From Mangifera indica (Eukaryota > Streptophyta > Magnoliopsida > Sapindales > Anacardiaceae): a DNA stretch of 64,000 bases. How positions within the stretch are numbered: the first letter of the stretch is position 1; every line of letters begins with the position of its first letter. Shown piece by piece: positions 47,076 through 58,989 of the stretch. The translations under genes were made by a program, and so were the position numbers. The stretch lies in assembly GCF_011075055.1 (NCBI RefSeq), contig NC_058151.1, positions 5,908,251 to 5,972,250 of the forward strand, given 5' to 3'. The notes under the pieces are model-generated. The model was not told where the DNA came from. It did no database searches and saw only the letters and a program-made list of their open reading frames with translations.

Positions 47076-49323
47076 TTGCTTTTCTTGAGCTCAGGTAGTT
47101 ATACAACCAGTGGAAATATGAATTTTAAAAACTTTCCTGTAGAGGCTTAGACTTTTTAGCACTTGATCACAACTTGGTCGTTTGCTTAACCGTCTAAATT
47201 AGTCTTGAGAAATCCCCTCACACAACCTCCATATCCAGTTGTGTTGCATTTCAAATCGAGCATATGTATTATTTCCCTATCATAACCTTTATGAATTATT
47301 GCAACCCCGACATTATGGGCAAGATTTTATCCCCTATCTCTACTAATATAGGTCTACACATTCAAGAAATCAATTAGGTATTCCTTATGGTTGTAACAAG
47401 GCTTGAGGATGCTCGATTTTTTAATGAACTTGATAAGGGATGATATTTCTCAAGGACATAGTCATTTTGTCTTAATTGGAATCTAGGCACTTGTATATTT
47501 AGGTGTCAGGAATTTGTTTTTTCTTCTACTCCTTTTCTCTGTTTTTTTTTTCAATTCTCTTTTTCTTTTCTTTTCTTCTCTTCTAAGGGAGTAATCGTTT
47601 TTCTTTCTTTTCTTTCTTCTTCTTTTTTTTTTTGAATCAACTCCTTTCAAACTTATTCGCTTTTTAATATTAGGATATTTTGTACTGGAGCATTCTTTTG
47701 CGCTTCATGTCATATTCCTTTCTGCATGTAGATAGATGTAGGTTATGAAAGGATTACTTTCACTAATTTTTCATCCATAGTATACTTTGAGTCAACAAGA
47801 TTTTCAAATGGTTATTGTTTACACAAGGGCCATGAAGGATTATATAAAAGTAGGCTTTTTAGGTTCAGTTAAAAAACTGTGTCTGCAGCACTTTCCTCTT
47901 GGTATAGACCTTTATAATTTCACCTCGAAAGGTTGTATAATCAAGTTCTACGGCAAGTGAGGTTCTAGTCAGGTTACTCATTATGTATAAACTCTTTCTA
48001 AGTAAGCACTCACACTCCCTGACAGTTGGTTGTATTAGGTCATCCCTAGTCGGACATCATCTTGGTATAAACTAGCTATTATATATAAATGCATGTGGAT
48101 CGTGGCCACGTGTTTCATATGCATGTGTCTAAAGGTGGCATGCATGTATATGCTCCTATTATCTAAAATACAAAAAAAAAAAACTATTTAGGTAAGAAAA
48201 AAATAAAAACAAAATTCTCAGTTCGAAATATAAATAGAAAATAATCCCCTTTCCTTCTACTTATATTACACAATGACCTCATTGTGTGAAAGCAGAATAA
48301 GAAGGTTATGAGAACAGTGTACTTCCTGTGTTAGTGTGTTCAATATACGCATTGAAAGTATGTTGTGGTCAAATTGAATGATTTAGTTTGAGTTGTTACG
48401 AGAAAACCATGTTAAGCATATGTGAAACAATATTATAAACTAAAAGAAAGACAAATACTCAATATTCCATTAAAAAATAATACAATTAGTATAGAAAAAG
48501 AAAAAAAACAAACAAACAAAACGTACATAAGCAAACACCAAACAGGGAATTGTCCAATCTATTTTAAATCTACTCTGTGTCTAATTGGATTTCATTATCC
48601 CGACGCGTTGCAAGGACCAAGAAATCGTCATCATCATCCTACTTCTTCCCACCCAAGAATGTATGTGATATTGTCTCACACATACTACTAATTTTTATCA
48701 ATTTTACTTGTATCAAATGTTGGCCCACATTAAAGACCTCTCAACTTGCGACAGTTTTGGGACATTATAAATGAGTCCAACTGCAATGCGCAACTTACTG
48801 TGTTATGGGTTGGGTCGACTCATTATTAGTGGACCCAAGCCTAATATATTCAAAATAATCTCTTATACAAATACTTGCTGCCTGCCTTGATGGGAAATCA
48901 TTTTCATCAATGTCTCTTTCCTTATTCTCAAATATAGCCTTCATAGTCTTCTTTTTCAACAGTCTTGTTTAAAGCTTTGTCACTGTTAACCATAAATTCA
49001 TGGAGGAATTAACCTGCTAATAATATTTGAAAATCAGATGAATATTTTGGTATAGGTTATTCAATCGAATACATATGTTCAAATGGAGACAGTAACTAAA
49101 CAAAGGAAAAGCAAGGTTCACACTCATTACTCCGAATATGAGTTTGTATTACAATATAAATGCATCAGCGTAAAGTTGGTAAATTCATAAAACCAAAGTT
49201 GTAAACTAATTATGTAAAAACTTGAAAAATAGACTTGTTGAATACAATATAAAAGCCAAAGCGTAAAACTAATAATTTTATTTTAACATCAATCAATATG
49301 ACAACAAATTCCTTTTGCAGATT
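47076..49323. other. Intergenic stretch, probably retroelement non-coding sequence
   Basis: No supported gene. 47510-47635 is an almost pure T/C tract. 47100-47480 continues the Athila-like 3' non-coding character of the preceding block. The rest, including the short open frames at 48422-48774, is not recognised. Confidence 0.45.
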
Positions 49324-49896
49324 CTAGTAAGGAGAAGGAGAAGGAGAAGGAGAAGGTGCAATCTCGGTCAGGTACTTTCCAACGGTTTCTGCAAGTATTT
49401 CCACCAGATTGGTGTTTACTAGAGAAGTAAGATTCGCTAACTTATCATCAATCTCATACTTTATTGTTGATCTTATAATACTTGATGTATAATTTTTCTC
49501 AATAACTTTGTATTGAGTTATATAACGCTTGAACCCCGATGCTAAAAATCCTCCTTCAACGGTTTCTGTTTCCTTCACACGCCTCTTATTATCAACCTTT
49601 GTAATATTCTCTTTCATATAGCCAACTCCAGGAGTTCCTGAAACAATACCCATATACAAATATTTAAATATTCAGTAGCTGAAATTATATGTTAGATAAA
49701 TTATTTACCTACCTGGTGGAAATGTAACGTTTAGAAGTGTTCCAACATGTCCATCACCTTGGAGGACTTTTACTGTTCCAAGAACATTTGGCAGACATGT
49801 GTTAATGATTGTGAGGACCTGAAGGGAGCCGTAGACATCCCACACTGAACAAGCCGTTGCCGCGACCACCGTATTTGCTGCAACAAGGCCGTGCAT
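49324..49896 (-). CDS. Bet v 1 / PR-10-like protein, two exons
   Basis: Exon 1 is 49896-49713 and exon 2 is 49637-49324; a 75-bp GT-AG intron splits the Gly codon of FPPG. Together they give 165 aa. The fold signature is complete: SVWDVYGSLQ, the glycine-rich loop LQGDGHVGTLLNVTF (loop at residues 47-53), YMKENITKVDNKRRVKE, TVEGGFLASGF, SSIIRSTIKYEIDD, and a C-terminal helix VEILAETVGKYL. Such proteins bind small hydrophobic ligands in a cavity. The sequence is nearest in style to the norcoclaurine/norbelladine-synthase-like branch, but GGFLASG replaces the GGYLDLG common there, so no enzyme activity is proposed. The last 11 residues are a Ser-Pro repeat encoded by a short GGAGAA microsatellite, which is unusual for the family. 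No signal peptide. Confidence 0.93.
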
Positions 49897-49947
49897 TTTG
49901 ATGTTACGAATTTGGTTTTCGGATGTGGTCGTTTGTTGTGGTAGTGT

Positions 49948-50150
49948 ATGTATTTATAATGTTTTAATTGAAGCATTAGTCAACAGATCTTGATGGGAAA
50001 GAGCCAACGCCGTTTATAAAAAATCATTACAAATAATATCAAATAGAAAGGTAATATGTATTTATAATGTTTCATTGGAAGAAGTAGTCGATTAAAAGAC
50101 CTAGGTGGAAAGAGTCAACGTCTTTACAAATACTCATAATAAATTATGAA
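49948..50150 (-). repeat. 108-bp tandem duplication upstream of the PR-10-like gene
   Basis: 49948-50055 and 50056-about 50150 repeat with an offset of 108 bp (atgtatttataatgttt..., ggaaagag(c/t)caacg(c/t)). Each unit carries TATAAATA on the gene strand, so the promoter has two TATA copies, the nearer at 49958-49951. The copies are clearly diverged. The second unit is cut by the MITE at 50148. Confidence 0.85.
49951..49958 (-). promoter_or_regulatory. TATA box of the PR-10-like gene
   Basis: TATAAATA on the gene strand, 55 bp before the start codon, leaving room for a short 5' UTR. Confidence 0.65.
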
Positions 50151-50318
50151 TAAAATTGTGTGTACTTATTTTAAAAATATAAATATGTATACACTTATAT
50201 GTGTTATTATATAATTAGGTAATTTTAAATTAAGAATAATAGAATATCTAATTATGTGATGACATATATAAGTGTGTATATATTTATATACTCAAAATGA
50301 ATACGTATAGTATTTCTC
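50148..50318. mobile_element. MITE, 171 bp, perfect 9-bp target duplication (family M, copy 3)
   Basis: Flanked by ATAAATTAT at 50139-50147 and 50319-50327. The halves are long inverted repeats (AAAAATATAAATATGTATAC against GAGTATATAAATATATACAC reversed). It ends AGTATTTCTC, as in the other two copies. It inserted about 250 bp upstream of the PR-10-like start codon, at the edge of the duplicated promoter unit. Confidence 0.9.
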
Positions 50319-50327
50319 ATAAATTAT

Positions 50328-51399
50328 TATATCAATTACAAAGAAGTTTTCCTCAGAGACTTTTTCTTTTAAAGCAGGCCTGGCCGGCCTATAGTCATAT
50401 AATTTAACATAAATAAAATTATTAACAATTTAATAAAATAATAAAAAAATGTTCATGTGATTTTCTTTAAGCTAAAAGCTATGGACAAGAGCATGGAAGT
50501 AAAGGAGAAGATTCTGAAACAATTTCTTTAAAATATCACAATTTCGAAATCGAGTTATAACGTGGGTTCAAGGGTTGGCTCTTAGAGTTTCAAATAATGT
50601 CTCTCTTAGATAGAGTTCAGAAACTTGACATTGATTGTACCAAGAGGGGTGGTAGGGTTGACCATGGTTGAGGTTGGGACAAATAGGGTCGAAGTTGTTG
50701 ACCAAGTTACTCTACATTTGGGTGGTGTGGGTTCTTTATCGGATGAAAATAGTCATTTGGTTGTGTTGGTTTTCTTAGTTATAGTGGATGTTGCAATTGT
50801 TTTAGTGAAATAGAAGTTATAGAAAATTTTAGGGTCAAAGGGGCTTTATATATCGCCCGAATTAGGAGGGAAAATTAACTCTAGCGGTATTCTTGGGCGC
50901 CAAGATTTACGGGAAGTAAAGCAACAAGCCTTAAGACTGGTGTGCGTGACAAGGGCATCATCATTGCAATGGATCCTTGTCTTTTGGCGCCAGAATGGAT
51001 TTTCACCCTATCCCCATTTTACTTGCATAAGTCCTTGTTATTACTTATCTAATATGTCTCACAGTAAACTAGCCCAATAGCTTATTTAATATATTCAAGC
51101 CCAACAGTCCTATACTTAAATCTCTTTTCTGCGGTTAAAGTAGTTTCCCTTTCTACACTGCGCATAAGAATAATAAAACACACGCAGAGAAGTATCCTGC
51201 AATTAGTTAAATGATTGATGGATAGATAAACTTCCTTGATAATACGAGACATTCTACTTGCATATGTGAGTGTTTCATTTAACTTATGCAGTCGTCTACC
51301 AATGGTATTTCTTCTTTTGACATAAAAACAAGTAATTAAACAAAATAAAAAGACTAATAAAAGGTAGAAATGTAAAAATAATTTAAAAGTACTCGAGTT
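50328..51399. other. Intergenic stretch between the MITE and the Athila-like element
   Basis: No recognised gene. The open frame 50625-50813 (+) and the TGGCGCC words near 50907 and 50976 have no supporting context. Confidence 0.45.
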
Positions 51400-51529
51400 G
51401 CCTCCTAGTAGTACTTGTTTTAGCTCTTTAGCTCAACTTTTATGTAAGCTTAGGTTGGGGTTGGGTCAGACAATGGTCGCGATACTCCCACTGTAACCAA
51501 TTGTTTATGATATTCGGCTTAAGTCACTG

Positions 51530-54500
51530 TCAATTAACTTTAAAAATAGTCTTATTCTCACTCCAAACTTCGGTTGCTTTATGTGGATATATTTGAATTA
51601 CTTTGAATGGGTTTGAGCATCGAAATTTCAGTTTCCTTGGGAAAAGTTGTAATAAGAAATTTAACAAGAGAACAGAGTCACCTTCTTGGATTTCTTTCTT
51701 TATTATGTATTTTTCGTGCCATTTCTTCATTCTTTCATTTTATATTATGGAATTTTCATATGCATCAAAGCGGTATTCTTATAGTTCATTAAGCTGTAGC
51801 AATATTTTTTCTCTGGCTTTTCTAGCATCGAAGTTTAAGAATCTAGTGGCTCAATATGCTCTATGTTCTAACTCGATAAGTAGGTGGCATGATTTCCCGT
51901 ATATGAGTTTGTATGTAATGTTTCAATTGTGTTTTATACATGATGTGATAGGCCCAAAGTGTATTGTCTAGTCACATACTCCAGTCTTTTCTAGATCAGT
52001 TCATTGTTTTCTCAAGTATGGACTTAATCTCTTAGTTTAAGATTCATACCCGGTTGCTAGTTTATGGGAGTTAGGGCATTGCTATCTTGTAGGTCACATT
52101 GTACCTTTTTAATATTCTCTCTATCAGATAATTGCATAAATGTGATCCTCAATCACTTATGATTGCCCTTGGTATACTGAAACAAGCAAGGATATTCTTT
52201 TTCAAAAATTTGACTATTACTTTGACATCATTGTTTGGAATCACTATAGTCTCTACCCATTTTGATACATAGCCAACTATGACCAGGATATTGTGTTTCT
52301 CATATGATGCTAAGAATGGACCCATGAAGTTAATCCCCTATACATCGAATAACTCAACTTCTAGTATAGTACTCAGGGGCATTTCATCTCTTCTTGATAT
52401 GTGCCCAATTATTTGATATCAATCACATTTGCTTAGAAATTCTTTTGCATCTTGAAACATTGTAGGTAAATAGAATTCACATTATAGTACTTTTGTTGTT
52501 GTTCTAAAAACACTAAAGTGTCCTCTAATTTCTAACGAGTGGCAATGAGTTAAAATATTATATATTTTGTCCTGTGGCAAACATTGTCATATTAGTCCAT
52601 CATAGCATCGCTTATATAGTAAGAGTTCTTCCCAGATTTAACTTTTTCTATCATACAAAAACTTTTTCCTTTGGTGGAAATTTAAATCTAGTGGTAGGAT
52701 TCCACACAATAACTAGTTTACTGTATCCGCATACCATGGTGTAGTCCATTTGGATATAGCCATTAACTGCTCATTGGGGAATGTATCATCAATTGGCAAT
52801 TCTTCGTTTACTCCACTACACTTATCTTTTTCTATTTTTGACAAATGGTTGACAACTACATTTTTTATGCCCTTTTTCATCTTTTATTTCCAAATTAAAT
52901 TCTTGTAAGAGTAGGATCCATCATATCAGTCTTGGCTTGGTATCCTTTTTGTTAAGTAGGTATTTTAGCACTACATGATTTGTATATATGATTAGTTTAA
53001 AACCTATTGAATACGACTGAAATTTGTTGAATGTGAATACTACTACTAGTAATTCTTTTTCTGGAGTATCATAATTTATATGTGTTTCATCTAGTGTGTG
53101 ATTCGCATAATAGTTCATATATGGTTTATTATCTCTCCTCTATCTAAGTATTATCCCAATGACATAGTCATTTGTGTCACACATTATCTACAATAATAGG
53201 TTCCAATTTGGTGATTGCATAATTGATGTTAAAATTAAAGCTTCTTTTAACCTGCAAAATGCATTAGTATAATTGTCATTAAAATCAAAAGCTGCATCTT
53301 TTGCTAGCAGGTTAGAGAAAGGTTTTGTCATTTTTGAGTAGTTTTTTATTAATCTTCTGTAGAATCCCGTGCGTCTCAAAAAGCTTCTAACTTCTTTGAT
53401 GTTTGTAAACAGTGGTAATTTCTCAATTACTCCTACTTTTGTGCAGTCAACCTTTATCCCTTGTTCGAATATCATGTGTCCTAATACAATCCCTTCTTTG
53501 ACCAAAAAATGACATTTTTCCTAATTAAGTATGAGATTTACTTCCTCACATCTTTAAAGTAACTTAGAAAATTTAGCTAAGCAATTATCAATTTACTATC
53601 ATAAACTAAGAAATCATCCATGAAAACTTCTATTATATGTTCAACAAAATCTGAGAATATGGATATCATGCATAGCTGGAATATGGCTAGTGTGTTGCAA
53701 AGACCAAAGAGCATTCTTCTGTAAGCAAAAGTTTTATATGGACAAGTGAATGTAGTCTTTTCTTGATCATTTAAATGGATTAGGATCGGGAAAAATCTTG
53801 AATATCTGTCTAAATAGCAAAAATACAAATAGTTGACCAATCTTTCTAATAGTTGATCTATGAATGGTAAAGGAAAGTAGTCCTTTTCTTATGGCACTAT
53901 TTAGTTTTTTGTAGTCAATGCACATTCAGTATCTGTGTGACCATTCTTGTTAGAATTAATTCATTATTTTTATTATTCTTTATGATTGTCATTCCTGTTT
54001 TGTTTGACACTGCATGCATTGGACTTACCCAATCACTGTAAAAAATAAGATATATGACTCCGATATATAATAGCTTTATAACATCCTTCTTGATTACTTT
54101 TTTCATGTTAGGGCTAAGATTCCATTGGTTTTCTATAAAGGGTTTCTGGTTATCCAACGTGTGAATACGGTGCATGCATTTAAAGGGATTGATGTCTTTT
54201 AAGTCTTGGATATTGTATCTGATTATTTTTTTTTGCTCTCACAATAGTTGTACTAATTTATCTTTTTGCTTAACATTCAAGTCAACACTAATAATAACTA
54301 GATAAATGAAGTCTAGGTCGAGATATGCATACCAGATTTTGGTTGGTAAAAGTTTTAGTTATAGCTAAAGTGCATCCTTTACCTACAATTATAGTGCATC
54401 TGTGTTTGGTTGTATCGTTGCTTGTTTGATATCCTCAAATTTAAGGCATGGTATTGATCTTAATATTTTTGTCGCTTTTGGATATTGTGCATTCATGATA

Positions 54501-55163
54501 ATTTTGAAATTCTTATGAGTTCCAAAGCCATTATGGATTAGACAAGATTTGAGTGCATTTTTTGGAAAGGTCACCTTAAAAATTTTGTCCACGCATTTTC
54601 TAGTGGCATCTATCCTTCAACAAGAATTAGCAATAGAAGACTATGTGATTTAAATACGTTGAATTTCACCTTCTCTTGCTCGATCTCAAATGTCAATTTC
54701 CTATTTTTCATATCTATGATAACACCAACAATTGCTAAGAATGGTCGACCAAGAATTATGGGAATATGAACGTCCTCCCCTATTTCTAAGACTATTAAAA
54801 CGATTGGAATTTATAATCTACCCACTCGTATAATAGCATTTTCTAGTATTCTACTCGGATACTTGATAGATATGTTAGCTAATTGTAAAGTGACTATTGT
54901 GGGTTTAAGTTCTCATATATCCAACCTTTTGCCTATTAATAATAGCATAAGACTTATACTTGCACCTAAGTAGCATAACACCTTATTAAAGGATTAGTTC
55001 CTATTGTGCATGGTATAGATAAACTTCCTGAGTCTTTCAATTTTGGTGACAATTTGTTCTGAAGGATTGTACTACATTCTTTTGAGAGAGCTATTGTTTT
55101 AAACTCTTTTGGCTTCCTTTTCTTTGAGAGCATATTTTTTAGAAATCTTGCATATGCTGGCAT
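51530..55163 (-). pseudogene. Athila-like pol remnant (protease, RT, RNase H, integrase)
   Basis: Surviving pieces, in order. Pre-protease 55163-54966: YARFLKNMLSKKRKPKEF, SKECSTILQNKLSPKLKD. RT 54175-53577: SPMHAVSNKTGMTIIKNN, CPYKTFAYRRMLFGLCNT, MDDFLVYDS (canonical FMDDFSVFG). RT connection 53505-53188: VRSFLRRTGFYRRLIKNYSK. RNase H 53118-52921: DETHINYDTPEKELLVVVF, YTNHVVLKYLL. Integrase C-terminus 51730-51530: MKKWHEKYIIKKEIQEGD, FRCSNPFKV. The order and wording are those of Athila-type gypsy polyproteins. Stops separate each piece. The RNase H keeps the Glu of PEKELL, but the usual YTDH is YTNH, a lost catalytic Asp. Confidence 0.85.
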
Positions 55164-56143
55164 TTGAGTTATTACTTTAAGGAATGGTATATTAAAATGT
55201 ATATGCTTGAATATTTCAAGGAATTTGCCAAACTACTAGTCCAATTTTGCTTTGTGATGCTTTGTGGAAACGAGAGAGCAGTATGGTATTTATTTTGCCC
55301 TGAGTCTTTCTCTTCTTCTTCTCTTGGTGGCTTATATAATATCTGTCATATATTTTTCATTGGTTGACTATGTATTCTTATTCAAGAGGTCTTTTATTTA
55401 ATTTGATGCATTTGGTTTATTAAAGTATGCAAACGTTGGTCCTCTATATGTATTTTCACTTCTGATGGTTATTTTTTTGCATTGTTCTCTCATATTAATT
55501 AGTTGGCTCAGTAGCTTTCCTTGATCTAGTGAGTTTAATGAAGATGTTTGCTAGCTTAATTATACTTTAAGCATTTTATTATGTATGGCTAGTTGTTTGA
55601 TCCTTTTGGTGAGGTGTTTGATGGCTTCTTCTTAAGCTTGTGTCTTTTGATTTTGTGCTTGAATGAAACTCTCCATCATTATTTCTAGGCTAGATTTTTG
55701 CTCCTTTGGTGTAGGATGCAAAAGTTGTTGTTATGACATCTTATTCTAAAATCCAAACAGTGATAATTTAAAGTTTTAGCTAGTATTAGTTTAGACACGT
55801 TGATTGTTCCATAAGAAATTTGGTTGATTTCTCCATCTTGGATTGTAGATGTTCAAGTATGGATTCCCTTACCTTTTCTAATTAAAATTAATCACATTTG
55901 CCTATTTCTAGTTCTATTAATTTAGGAATGCATTCAATGCACTGCAGTCTATGCTAGCACGTCCTCTTTTGCATATCTCACATCAAATTGAAATATCAAC
56001 TACTTTCATATTCAATCTTTCAAGTTTTTTTGTTAGAACATCGAGTTTTTCATTGACAATAGTTATTCCATCAATTTCATTGATTTTCGTTGATTTTCTT
56101 AGTGTTGTATCATGAGTCTAGAATGAGTAACTTGATGTCATTC
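55164..56143 (-). pseudogene. Athila-like gag, C-terminal part
   Basis: The - strand shows CEICKRGRASIDC (zinc-knuckle-like) and NPYLNIYNPRWRNQPNF, diagnostic of Athila gag C-termini, followed by the linker to protease. It continues across the copia insertion into 63637-64000. Confidence 0.75.
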
Positions 56144-56511
56144 TATTGGATGCGGGTCCACCCATGACGGGTCGACCCGACCCAGTTTAATATAACTGCC
56201 AAAAGCGGTTATAAGAGGCAGTTGGACTCTTATTTAGAAGTCTTAACTACCTCTCCAAAAAAAATGATGCCATTTTTTTCAGTAGAAAAATGGTTTCTCT
56301 CATCTTTTCTTCTGCATAACAAAAATGCACAGTAGACCTTGTCTCCCAAGATGAAAAGCAATATGTGAGCAAATGGTGTCGTGGAAATAGACTAACGTCA
56401 ACTCCTAGCGCAATATTAGAAGACTTTTCATCGAAAACTATTTCGGGTACATAAATCTTTATTTATAGATTTCACAAAATTTGATCCTGGCATATTTAAT
56501 TATTCCCAACA
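56144..56511 (+). repeat. 5' LTR of copia copy D
   Basis: 368 bp, TATTGGATGCGGGTCC ... TTCCCAACA. Contains AACTGCCAAAAGCGGTTATA, an inverted pair, near its start. Partner of 63273-63636. Confidence 0.92.
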
Positions 56512-56512
56512 T

Positions 56513-56524
56513 TGGTATCAGAGC
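56513..56524 (+). promoter_or_regulatory. tRNA primer-binding site, copia copy D
   Basis: TGGTATCAGAGC, a perfect match to the complement of the initiator-Met tRNA 3' end, one base after the LTR. Confidence 0.93.
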
Positions 56525-56939
56525 CTAGGATACGTATTTGTTATGTTTTTTCTGTGAATCGTATTGTGTATATTGTGAAACATAAAATCTACATGTTGAA
56601 TTTTGTTTTTCAAAATTCGTTTTTGGACACGAATTTAATTCGGCTAAAATTGCATAAAATTGATGTTAGGAAACATGTTGGATGAATGATTAGAATGGTA
56701 TTGCATGTTTTGAATTGAAAAATGACTCGAATTAACGTCGGAATCGATGAAAATTGCCCAAATCTGATACCTAAGGCGTGTTTTTCTTTCTAGTCGTTTT
56801 GACTGATTCTAGTGCTGATGGCATCGAAACTTGGAACGATAAGCCTTAACATCATCTAGGCTATAAAAGCCCTATAGTGTTGTCGTCGGAAAGCCGTCGA
56901 AAAGTAGTCAATTAAACAGACAGAAAAACTGGGGTTTAT

Positions 56940-57340
56940 GCGTAATTTCGGGTCAAAATCGAGTTGGAGAAACCCAATTATCCGACCCGATTGGTCAACG
57001 GGTTGGTCAAACTCGATGGTCAATGGGTCAACCCGTTTAGTCAATCAGGTCACCCGAACCGATCAACAATCCATTGGGTCAGCTGACCAGTCAACGATCA
57101 AAGTTTTGACCACCACCGTTGACCGACATGTGTGAATGCGTGTGGCGCGTGACAACCAATTTCTAGCATGTGGCGACACGTGATAGCCTTATTTTAGTGC
57201 GTGACGACGCATTTGACTCATTCCTGGCGCATGTAGCCATATATACAGCCCGTGGAGGCGCGTGCAACGTCGATTTGGCACGTGAAGGATTTTATGAGAT
57301 TATTGTGGCACGTGGTAGTGTGTGAACACCCATTTCCAAC
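56940..57340 (+). other. Motif-rich leader of copia copy D
   Basis: 56980-57125 contains many GGTCAA/TTGACC words (e.g. TTGGTCAACGGGTTGGTCAA). 57125-57340 contains repeated GCGTGTGGCGCGTGAC, GGCACGTG and CACGTGATAG words. The pattern is shared with the leaders at 8880-9380 (reverse strand) and 37400-38480. Confidence 0.75.
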
Positions 57341-57599
57341 CCGTCTTGGAACTTGAATTTTGTTTTCAAATCCTTGGATGTTATGTAGTGCTCAGATTTA
57401 AATATGAGAAGTGTTCCATGGGTCTTACGGCGTATAATGACATGTAATATCTTATTCCAACTCCCGAAAACACATATTGGTGTTTTGAAATACATGTTTC
57501 TACTTCATGCAAGTTTGTTAACTTAGGACCATCACATTGCATGTCGAAACTATTAATATTCTGTTGAATTCTTTTAATTGGAAAAGAGAGAATATCCAT

Positions 57600-58960
57600 G
57601 CATGAATATGAGCCCCGTAATCACTAATCTTATTCAGGACAAGAATTTGAAACTTTTTGGGACTGAATGGATACATTACAGCTTGGTATACAGTGACGCT
57701 TAGTAATGTATGATAGAATATCCATTAGTTTATAGTTATTCCAAAAACTAACGTAATACGAGGTATTTGACCTAACGTAAATATAATAGAGACTTTATCA
57801 TAGATAAAGTGACTTAAAGATTAATACGGGTTGATGAAATGGTCATAGTCAAAATAGATGATGCATTTGTTATATCATATATATTAGTTAAGTGCGGGAA
57901 TTCTGAGATTGGTAGAATTTAATGAAATTCTCATCCAGAATTAATATTGGCGCAATTAGATTAAAGTTTAAAATGTCAAGCATTTGTGTCATGGAAGATG
58001 ATTGGGAACATAGTGAACTTTTGATTTTGTGCCTTATGTGAGATATTTAAAAATTTTAATGTGTAATTGCGACAATTGATGTGTATTTGATTGCATTGAT
58101 AGCGTTGTGTCTGATAGATATGTCTCTGTGATCTAGTTAACCATAACATCTTAGAAAATGATGGTTGATTTGATTGAAAATGATACTGAATAGAGAGAAT
58201 TAAATCATGTGGCATTTGAAATGCACAATATCTTAGATGAACAAAAGGCTTTGGAGGCCGTAGACCAGGTTAAGATAAAGTTATGGCTGACTAAGGGATA
58301 GAAACGCAAATTAGTGTCTTACACAAACGTGATGTGGACATACATCACGCATATAAGAAGCAAGATTCACTTTGTGTGATATCTTGATTAGTTTCATGAT
58401 TATCGATCTGTTGTGTAATTACCATTAATGTTCAACTGCATATGTCATAAGTATGGTTTTAATTGGAAAAAGTTTGGAGGAACTACAGTCCTTAAATAAA
58501 GACAGTTAATTATTGAATTTGATTGAATGTCAAATTTGATTATGAAACTAAAGTCAATTATGCGTAACCTGATACATGAACAGTATGTTCATTTAGAAAA
58601 ACGATTTCTTCTCGATAATGAGAGCCTATAAAGGTACATATGACCCACAGTGAGGAAAGAAGGACTTTTGTTAATTATTCTAGCCACATAAAATTAGAGG
58701 ACAAGCGCCCTTGAGGCAACTGAATTTAGTACTCATGTGTATGTTGTAGAAACAACTTTTAAAAGTGAATGGCTCAACTCCTAATACAGGAAGAAGATCG
58801 TTTAATGCTCAAAGAATAAGAACAAGGAATCGAAATGAAAGAGTGGCAAAAGTACTAGAAGAAGAGACAGAAACAAGATGAGTAGTTGCAATAGAAGCAA
58901 TAAGAATTATATCATCTGTGAATGAACAGAGTTGAAAATGATAATCTTGTTTAACATGAA
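57600..58960 (+). pseudogene. Copia gag remnant, copy D
   Basis: No intact frame. Fragments such as VAFEMHNILDEQKALEAVDQ (near 58210) fit the copia capsid region, and 57850-58160 aligns in reverse to 8150-8400. The nucleocapsid CCHC motif expected near 58900 is not intact. Confidence 0.55.
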
Positions 58961-58989
58961 GTAATGAAACGTTGTTCTCTAGTACTATG

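Noticed and set aside
50970..50990. TGGCGCC as a primer-binding site for another gypsy LTR
   Set aside because: TGGCGCC is part of the Athila-type primer site, but the following bases do not match, and no LTR end precedes it.
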